Of a stretch of 64,000 nucleotides of DNA, positions 58,849-64,000 are shown piece after piece; positions within the stretch are counted from its first letter, which is position 1; each line of letters begins with the position of its first letter. The stretch lies in contig JBFMFR010000018.1 of the NCBI GenBank assembly GCA_040752025.1, positions 1 through 64,000 of the forward strand. Direction: 5' to 3'. The DNA is from JBFMFR01 sp040752025 (GTDB lineage: Bacteria > Chloroflexota > Anaerolineae > Anaerolineales > UBA4823). A program made the position numbers and the translations under genes. The notes below the pieces were generated by a model that ran no database searches, was not told where the DNA came from, and was given only the letters and a program-made list of their open reading frames with translations.

Positions 58849-59787
58849 TCAGGACTGGAAGAAAACTTTCTTCGGCTGCCATTCCTGAGCGGCTTCGTCG
58901 ACTTCCATGAGAGCCACCAGGTCGCCTTGCTGGCTGACGCCGCGTGCCCAGCCTTTTTGATCCGGGAGGGCGGGCAGGCGATGCCCGTGACGGACCAGTT
59001 CGACTTCGTCGGCATCCAGTTCGACCATGGGCCAATCGGCCAGGGCTTCCGCGGCGGGGATCAGGTTGCGGTACCAGTTACCGGCCGTGAAGGCTTCTTG
59101 CAAACGGCGCAGCGGAACGGCATCCCGTAGGGTGAAGCGCCCGCTCTTGGTGCGGCGCAGGCCGACCAGGTAAGCCCCGGTCCCCAAAGCCTTGCCCAGA
59201 TCGTTGGCCAGGGAGCGCACGTAAGTGCCTGAAGAGCAATACACATCGATGACTGCCTCAGGCGGCGCCCATTCCAGCACTTCCAGGCTGTAAACGTTGA
59301 TCTTGCGCGGTTCGAGTTCGACTTCTTCGCCTTCGCGGGCCATTTCGTAGGCCTTGCGTCCCTTGACTTTGACCGCCGAATAGGGCGGGGGCACCTGCTC
59401 GATTTCACCGATGAACTGCTGCAGCGTTTCGTTGAATTGTTCTTCGGTGATCTCATCGATAGCCGTCTGAGCGGCGGAGCTAACCACCGTGCCTTCAGCG
59501 TCGAAGGTGTCGGTAGAAGTGCCCAGGCGGATGGTGGCCTGGTAGCGCTTGTCGGAAGCCGAAACGAACTCGCTCAGGCGCACGGCAGGTCCAATCAGGA
59601 CCACCAATACACCTGAAGCGCGCGGGTCCAGGGTTCCGGTATGCCCGGCCCGGCGAATGCCGGTGCCGCGTCGTACGATTTGCACCACATCGTGTGAGGT
59701 CAAACCGACGGGCTTATCCAGAACCAGGACGCCAGAGACAACGTTCTTGATGTGATCTTTTTGATCCATATCCATATCCATGTCCAT
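58849..59787 (-). CDS. truB: tRNA pseudouridine(55) synthase
   Basis: A 312-residue enzyme modifying U55 in the tRNA T loop. GVLVLDKPVGLTSHDVVQIV and RAGHTGTLDPRASGVLVVL hold the catalytic Asp (GTLDP). YQATIRLGTSTDTFDAEG and SGTYVRSLANDLG follow. The N-terminus is four Met-Asp pairs encoded by repeated ATGGAY, offering four in-frame ATG codons; GGGGAT precedes the first. Operon order nrnA-truB-ribF is standard. Confidence 0.95.
   Translation of the reverse strand: MDMDMDMDQKDHIKNVVSGVLVLDKPVGLTSHDVVQIVRRGTGIRRAGHTGTLDPRASGVLVVLIGPAVRLSEFVSASDKRYQATIRLGTSTDTFDAEGTVVSSAAQTAIDEITEEQFNETLQQFIGEIEQVPPPYSAVKVKGRKAYEMAREGEEVELEPRKINVYSLEVLEWAPPEAVIDVYCSSGTYVRSLANDLGKALGTGAYLVGLRRTKSGRFTLRDAVPLRRLQEAFTAGNWYRNLIPAAEALADWPMVELDADEVELVRHGHRLPALPDQKGWARGVSQQGDLVALMEVDEAAQEWQPKKVFFQS
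59765..59787 (-). repeat. ATGGAY hexanucleotide repeat at the truB start
   Basis: Four tandem copies of ATGGAY (first with C, then T) begin truB, encoding MDMDMDMD. Each copy contains a potential start codon, so slippage adds or removes two residues and one start site without shifting frame. Confidence 0.8.
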
Positions 59788-59790
59788 AAT

Positions 59791-60792
59791 TTATCCCCTT
59801 TCCTGTGAAATTAAATCCTCTCTTTGCGTGTTGTCTAGCAATGGACGGGTAGCTGCCAGGATCAGACCCTGGACTTCTTCAAGGCTGCCCTTGATGTCAG
59901 CCCCGGCAGCGGCTGCATGCCCGCCGCCGCCAAACTTCAACGCCAGTTCAGAAACATCAAAGCCTGGTTGGGCTCGCCAGCTTACTTTGACGCGCCCATC
60001 AGGCTGTTCGACGAAAATGATGGCGATGTCTGCGTTTTCAATGGATGAAAGCAGGTTGACCAGGTCTGCATCATCACGTCCATTATAATTGGCTGCCTGG
60101 CGATCTGCCAGGGTGAGTGTGGTCCATACCAGGCGATCTTCCAATTGTAAACCAGAAAGACCTGCTCCCCAGAAGCGCGCCGCCTGGAAAGAACGGCTGC
60201 CCAGGGCTTTTTGATACAAGCCAGGCAGGTCGGCGCCGGCATCCACCAGTTCAGCCGCCAGGCGTAGAGCAGCCGCGGTCATATTGCTGGTACGGAATCC
60301 AATTGTATCCGTGATCAGGCCAGTGAGCAAGGCGCTGTACACATCCAGGGAAGGTTCCCAGCCCAGAGCCTGAAGCAAGCCATAGACCAGTTCGGTGGTA
60401 GAGACTGCCTGTACGTCCACCAGGTTCAGGCGGGCGAAATTGAGGTTGGTGCGGTGGTGGTCGATGTTCACATCCGGCACTGTACCAGCCGGCACAATCT
60501 CTCCAACGCGCTCCATATCCGAGCAGTCCAGGACACAGAACAGGTCGAAGGCGTCCTTCACGCGAGTGCGCACCTGTTCGCTGCCGGGTAAGAAGCGCAG
60601 CTTGGAGGGTACGCCATCCGCTAAAACCATTTGGACCTGTTTCCCGGCCTCTTGCAGGGCCAACCCCATGCCGACCAGGGAGCCGATGGCGTCGCCATCC
60701 GGGCGGATGTGTGAAGCCAGCAGCACACGCTGCGCCGATTGGAACAAGGGTACTGCGGGCTGGAATTCGGCTTTATTCACGATCTGACTCAT
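59791..60792 (-). CDS. nrnA: DHH-family phosphoesterase (NrnA-like)
   Basis: A 333-residue DHH/DHHA1 protein. LASHIRPDGDAIGSLVGMG and NIDHHRTN are the metal-binding motifs; the C-terminal DHHA1 has GRVKVSWRAQPGFDVSELAL and FGGGGHAAAAGA. Family members degrade short RNA oligonucleotides and dephosphorylate pAp. It overlaps rbfA by 20 bases and precedes truB by 3 bases. Confidence 0.88.
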   Translation of the reverse strand: MSQIVNKAEFQPAVPLFQSAQRVLLASHIRPDGDAIGSLVGMGLALQEAGKQVQMVLADGVPSKLRFLPGSEQVRTRVKDAFDLFCVLDCSDMERVGEIVPAGTVPDVNIDHHRTNLNFARLNLVDVQAVSTTELVYGLLQALGWEPSLDVYSALLTGLITDTIGFRTSNMTAAALRLAAELVDAGADLPGLYQKALGSRSFQAARFWGAGLSGLQLEDRLVWTTLTLADRQAANYNGRDDADLVNLLSSIENADIAIIFVEQPDGRVKVSWRAQPGFDVSELALKFGGGGHAAAAGADIKGSLEEVQGLILAATRPLLDNTQREDLISQERG

Positions 60793-61156
60793 CCTGCGCG
60801 GGTTGATCTTCGTCTTCGTGAAGCGAAGCGATCAAGCGCTCGATGCGGTCGGCGCGCTCATAGGTCGGGTCCCAATGAAAGCGCAGGTGTGGGAAGATGC
60901 GCAGATCGATAAGCTGGGCCAATGTGTGGCGCAGGAAACCCTGGGCATGCTGCAAGCCTTCCAAGACTTCCCGGGAGCGCGACGAGCCTTCCAGGGCCGA
61001 AACGTAAATATTGGCTACGGTCAGCTCGCGGTCTACGGTTACGTCAGTGATCGAAATGCCTGCCAGGCGCGGGTCGGAAACATCCTGGATGAGCAGTTCG
61101 GATAGCTCTTCCCGGATGCGATCGGCGATGCGCTGGCTGCGTAATTTAGAAACCAC
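60773..61156 (-). CDS. rbfA: Ribosome-binding factor A
   Basis: A 127-residue KH-fold protein needed for 16S rRNA maturation. RSQRIADRIREELSELLIQ is the diagnostic N-terminus, VSDPRLAGISITDVTVDREL and LRHTLAQLIDLRIFPHLRFH the core. The acidic C-terminal tail is normal. Directly downstream of infB by 29 bases. Confidence 0.95.
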   Translation of the reverse strand: MVSKLRSQRIADRIREELSELLIQDVSDPRLAGISITDVTVDRELTVANIYVSALEGSSRSREVLEGLQHAQGFLRHTLAQLIDLRIFPHLRFHWDPTYERADRIERLIASLHEDEDQPAQDESDRE

Positions 61157-61185
61157 ACTACTCCTTTACGATGCCGGGCTGTAGG

Positions 61186-62979
61186 TCAGGCAGCCGCGAC
61201 TTTCTCAACGAAATAACTTTCCAGGATATCACCGACCTGGTAATCACTGAAGCCCTTAACGGCAATGCCACACTCGAAACCGGAGCGCATCTCGCGCACG
61301 TCTTCCTGTTCGTGTTTGAGCGAACTTACTGAACTTTCGTGTTGAATTTCTCCGTTGCGCAGGACGCGCATGCGGGCGTTGCGGCGCACTTCGCCGTCGA
61401 TGACGCGACAGCCGGCGATGTTGCCCACCTTGGAGATGCGAAAAACGGCCAGGACCTGAGCATGGCCCAGGACGGTTTCTTTCTCTTCGGGTTCGAGCAT
61501 GCCTTTCAAGGCCTTTTCGATATCTTCGGTCAGACGATAGATGATATCGTACAGGCGGATGGATACGCCCTCGGCCTCTGCCAGCCGCCGGGCGGGGGCG
61601 TCAGCCTGGGCACAGAACCCGATGACGATGGCGTCCGAGGCGGCTGCCAACATAACGTCATTTTCACCGATGTTGCCGGTCTCGGCGTGCAAAATATTGA
61701 TCGAAATACCATTTTTACCCAGGTCGTTGAGCGAAGAGACGATGGGCTCCAGCGAGCCTTGCACATCGGCTTTGACGATCAGGCGCAGTTCACGCACTTC
61801 GCCAGCCTGGAAGCGATCGAAGAGCTTTTCCAGGGTGATGGCTTCTTTGCCAGTCGTCTCAGCCTGTTCGGCGGCAAGCTGGCGCTCCTGGATGATGGCG
61901 CGGGCTTCGCGGTCGCTGGGGACAACCTGGAACAGGTCGCCGGCTTGCGGTACATCGCTCAACCCCATGACCGAAACGGGGGTAGAGGGGCCGGCTTTGC
62001 GGATCGTACGCCCGCGGTAATCGAACATGGCCCGCAAACGCCCGTAGGTGTCGCCTGCCATGACGGTATCGCTGACCGACAGGGTGCCATTCTGAACCAG
62101 CAGCGTAGCCAGCACACCTTTGGCGCGATCTCGCTCGGCTTCGATCACCGTGCCGATCACGCGGCCCTTGGGGTTGCTGCGGATGTCCGTGTTGTCTGTT
62201 ACCAGCAGAATTGCTTCGAGCAAATCGTCGATACCAAGCCGGCGCTTGGCAGAGATGGGCACAACAATGGTATCGCCATCCCAGTCGTCGGGGACCAGGC
62301 CGACTTCGGCTAATTGCTGCAAGACGCGCTCGCGATCGGCATTCGATTTGTCGATCTTGTTCAAAGCGACCAGGATGGGCACTTTGGCAGCCTTGGCGTG
62401 GGCGATGGCCTCGCGCGTCTGGGGCATGACCCCATCATCGGCTGCAACTACCAGGACGACGATGTCGGCGCCCTGGGCGCCGCGAGCGCGCATGGCAGTG
62501 AAGGCAGCATGCCCGGGCGTGTCCAGGAACGTGATCAAGCGACCGTTGTGCTCAACTTGATAAGCCCCGATATGTTGGGTGATCCCGCCTGCCTCCCCCT
62601 CGGCGACGTTGGTATGTCGGATGGCATCTAGCAAGGTGGTTTTCCCGTGATCTACGTGTCCTAAAATCGTAACAACCGGCGGGCGATCGATGAGCTGGTT
62701 GGGATCTTCATCTGCAATCAGCCGCCGCCAAAGGGGAATCTCGCCCTGGTCTTCCTCTTTCGTCTCGGGTGCTTCAAGGGTAACATCATATCCCATCTCG
62801 GTCGCCACGATTGCGGCGGTGTCGAAATCGATCAACTGGTTGATGTTTGCCATCACTCCATTGGACATCAGGTTTTTGATGATCTCAATGGGGCTGGAAT
62901 CTATGGTGCGGGCCAGATCCCGAACGGTAATGCTCGGGGGAATTTCTATCGTTTTCGTGCTTCGTCCGTTATCACTCAT
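61186..62979 (-). CDS. infB: Translation initiation factor IF-2
   Basis: A 597-residue GTPase delivering fMet-tRNA to the 30S subunit. The N-terminus has a short IF2-N domain (SITVRDLARTIDSSPIEIIK); VVTILGHVDHGKTTLLDAIR is G1, DTPGHAAFTAMRARGAQGAD G3, VALNKIDK G4. IF2 domains 2-4 follow, ending FECGIAVKGFSDYQVGDI. It lacks the long disordered N-terminal region of E. coli IF2 and is a compact form. Preceded by a 194-base spacer with a 10-bp hairpin. Confidence 0.96.
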   Translation of the reverse strand: MSDNGRSTKTIEIPPSITVRDLARTIDSSPIEIIKNLMSNGVMANINQLIDFDTAAIVATEMGYDVTLEAPETKEEDQGEIPLWRRLIADEDPNQLIDRPPVVTILGHVDHGKTTLLDAIRHTNVAEGEAGGITQHIGAYQVEHNGRLITFLDTPGHAAFTAMRARGAQGADIVVLVVAADDGVMPQTREAIAHAKAAKVPILVALNKIDKSNADRERVLQQLAEVGLVPDDWDGDTIVVPISAKRRLGIDDLLEAILLVTDNTDIRSNPKGRVIGTVIEAERDRAKGVLATLLVQNGTLSVSDTVMAGDTYGRLRAMFDYRGRTIRKAGPSTPVSVMGLSDVPQAGDLFQVVPSDREARAIIQERQLAAEQAETTGKEAITLEKLFDRFQAGEVRELRLIVKADVQGSLEPIVSSLNDLGKNGISINILHAETGNIGENDVMLAAASDAIVIGFCAQADAPARRLAEAEGVSIRLYDIIYRLTEDIEKALKGMLEPEEKETVLGHAQVLAVFRISKVGNIAGCRVIDGEVRRNARMRVLRNGEIQHESSVSSLKHEQEDVREMRSGFECGIAVKGFSDYQVGDILESYFVEKVAAA

Positions 62980-63085
62980 GCTGCACCTCCTGTAAAAACA
63001 ACTCGTTTGTGTGCCCCATGAGCGGGTCTGGACGTGGCGAGCCAGCTAAATAGCCATCAGCTTACACGCCGCTTAAACAGCTCAG

Positions 63086-63113
63086 GCGAAGTGCCTTCCA
63101 GGGGGCGCTTCGC
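63086..63113 (-). other. 10-bp stem-loop in the infB leader
   Basis: GCGAAGTGCC (63086-63095) pairs with GGCGCTTCGC (63104-63113) with one T-G pair and an 8-base loop, in the 194-base gap between ylxR and infB (62980-63173). There is no T run on the minus strand, so it is not an obvious terminator. The rest of the gap shows no gene. Confidence 0.35.
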
Positions 63114-63173
63114 ACGCCGAAGATGAGCTTTCCAGTTGCAAGTGTGCTTCTGCCAGTTTCCAACCGGGCGGGC

Positions 63174-63488
63174 TTACTCGCCATGATTTTCCTCTGGAGC
63201 CGGTACTTCTTCTGGCAGTGAGGCCATAAAGTTTTGCAACGTTTCTTGATCTTTTTCAGTCAGCTCGGTCTTCAATGCGTGTGCAAGCGCTCCTTTCAGG
63301 CCGCGTTCCCAGCAGGTCCGCTGGTCGTGCAGGTAAGCGCCTCGACCAGCAAGCTTCCCGGTGGGGTCAATTTGCACGCCAAGTTCTACTCTCACGATGC
63401 GAATCAGCGATCGCTTGGGCAGCACCTGGCGGCAACCCACACAGGTCCGTTGGGGCACATGTTTTCTTCTAATCGACTTTTTTGGCAC
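63174..63488 (-). CDS. ylxR: YlxR-family RNA-binding protein (DUF448)
   Basis: A 104-residue protein between nusA and infB, its usual place. RTCVGCRQVLPKRSLIRIVR is the family hallmark and GRGAYLHDQRTCWERGLKGA the RNA-binding loop. YlxR-type proteins bind nucleic acid and have been linked to RNase P and to transcription control. Its C-terminus is a short acidic tail. Confidence 0.9.
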   Translation of the reverse strand: MPKKSIRRKHVPQRTCVGCRQVLPKRSLIRIVRVELGVQIDPTGKLAGRGAYLHDQRTCWERGLKGALAHALKTELTEKDQETLQNFMASLPEEVPAPEENHGE

Positions 63489-63520
63489 CTGACCTCTCGA
63501 AACTCTTACTTAGGTCTAGT

Positions 63521-64000
63521 TTACCATTCTTCCTCCCAGCCCTCTTCGCCACGTTTGTGCTTCTTGCGCACAACCATAACGTCCTGGTCTGGATCGTACT
63601 CCAGCTCGACAAATTTCTTTTTCTTCTTCTTTTTCTTCTTCTTCTGGGTGCCCGAGTCTCCGCCTTCTTCTTCTTCGTCTTCTTCCTCTTCTTCAAAGCC
63701 GGCGAAATCCATCACATCCGTGCTCAGGGCAAAAAGTTCTTCCAAAGTAGGTTCGGCTTCTTCTTCGCTGACAACCAGGGCGAGTTCTTCGGCTGGGGCT
63801 TCAGCTGGGCCTCCGGCCACGGCCTCCTGAGGAGCTTCGGCCGCCTCGGCCTCGGGTTCCGCTACCTGCTCGGCGGCAGCCTGCGGAGTTTCTTCTTCTG
63901 CGGCTACGCTCACGGCTTCTTCCGCGGGAGCTTCGGCTGTCACCTCAGTTGGGACAGGCTCGGCTTCTGCAGCTTCGACGCCCTCAGGCGCTTCGGTGGC
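63521..64000 (-). CDS. nusA: C-terminal tail of NusA (partial, cut by the window end)
   Basis: An open frame running off the window, at least 159 codons, ending 32 bases before ylxR. The visible part is a low-complexity Ala/Glu/Pro-rich acidic stretch, then clustered Glu/Asp (EEEEEDEEEEGG), ten consecutive Lys, and a structured-looking end FVELEYDPDQDVMVVRKKHK-RGEEGWEEEW. The identity as NusA is inferred from operon order (nusA-ylxR-infB-rbfA-nrnA-truB-ribF); the S1/KH core lies outside. NusA in E. coli ends in acidic repeats that contact the polymerase alpha-CTD, but this tail differs. Confidence 0.6.
   Translation of the reverse strand, partial: ATEAPEGVEAAEAEPVPTEVTAEAPAEEAVSVAAEEETPQAAAEQVAEPEAEAAEAPQEAVAGGPAEAPAEELALVVSEEEAEPTLEELFALSTDVMDFAGFEEEEEDEEEEGGDSGTQKKKKKKKKKKFVELEYDPDQDVMVVRKKHKRGEEGWEEEW

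Overview
The window looks like a chromosomal segment of a GC-rich, free-living bacterium of the phylum Chloroflexota, probably class Anaerolineae. That is inference from gene content: many multi-domain signalling proteins with N-terminal zinc ribbons, an isolated CpaF-type ATPase, a PEPCK / mitochondrial-type citrate synthase / malate dehydrogenase set, type 2 IPP isomerase, GlnRS with its own tRNA-Gln(CUG), and a nusA-infB operon. No phage, insertion sequence, CRISPR array or rRNA was seen. Only one tRNA is present.

Layout. 1-650: decayed HigBA-type toxin-antitoxin remnant. 0.7-5.5 kb: three consecutive exported lipoproteins (esterase, FG-GAP/UnbV propeller, large hydrolase-propeller). 5.5-9.4 kb: threonine/aspartate operon (thrC, aspartate kinase, HAD-like protein) behind a promoter, a 27-codon Thr-containing leader peptide and mutually exclusive hairpins, which together look like a complete transcription attenuator. 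9.5-14.8 kb: DUF429, TPR/LRR membrane protein, lipid kinase, helicase-associated protein. 14.9-17.0 kb: minus-strand PadR-led operon with a palindromic operator candidate. 17.1-18.6 kb: orphan DNA methyltransferase followed by a 42-codon ORF that may be a restriction-enzyme stub. 18.6-25.5 kb: phosphofructokinase, VOC protein, cyclase-ATPase-TPR giant, YfbK-like VWA lipoprotein. 25.7-35.6 kb: serine-kinase-like ParB-fold protein, a hydrolase/GNAT/TPR/double-XRE operon, and a signalling block (CpaF, PhoB-like regulator, two histidine kinases, stand-alone receiver).

35.7-39.7 kb: minus-strand rplU-rpmA-rpmE then tdk-hpt-cca. The L31 protein carries a C-terminal RNA-polymerase-alpha-CTD-like domain. 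39.8-42.3 kb: small hydrolase and membrane protein, a REP-like inverted doublet, and a two-gene nucleotidyltransferase cassette. 42.3-46.7 kb: glnS, tRNA-Gln, sucCD, acpP. 46.8-50.1 kb: IPP isomerase, polyprenyl synthase, HemW. 50.2-57.9 kb: LysM protein, citrate synthase, malate dehydrogenase, thioredoxin reductase, PEPCK, DHFR, thymidylate synthase. 57.9-64.0 kb: ribF, truB, nrnA, rbfA, infB, ylxR and the C-terminal tail of what is very likely nusA, cut by the window end.

The strongest candidates for something undescribed are the threonine attenuator (5526-5703), the L31/alpha-CTD fusion (38463-38936), the zinc-ribbon/MshEN histidine kinase with its lone CpaF neighbour (29.6-34.5 kb), and the nucleotidyltransferase cassette next to a REP-like element (41.0-42.3 kb). 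All function calls rest on motif recognition by eye; no database search or folding program was run.
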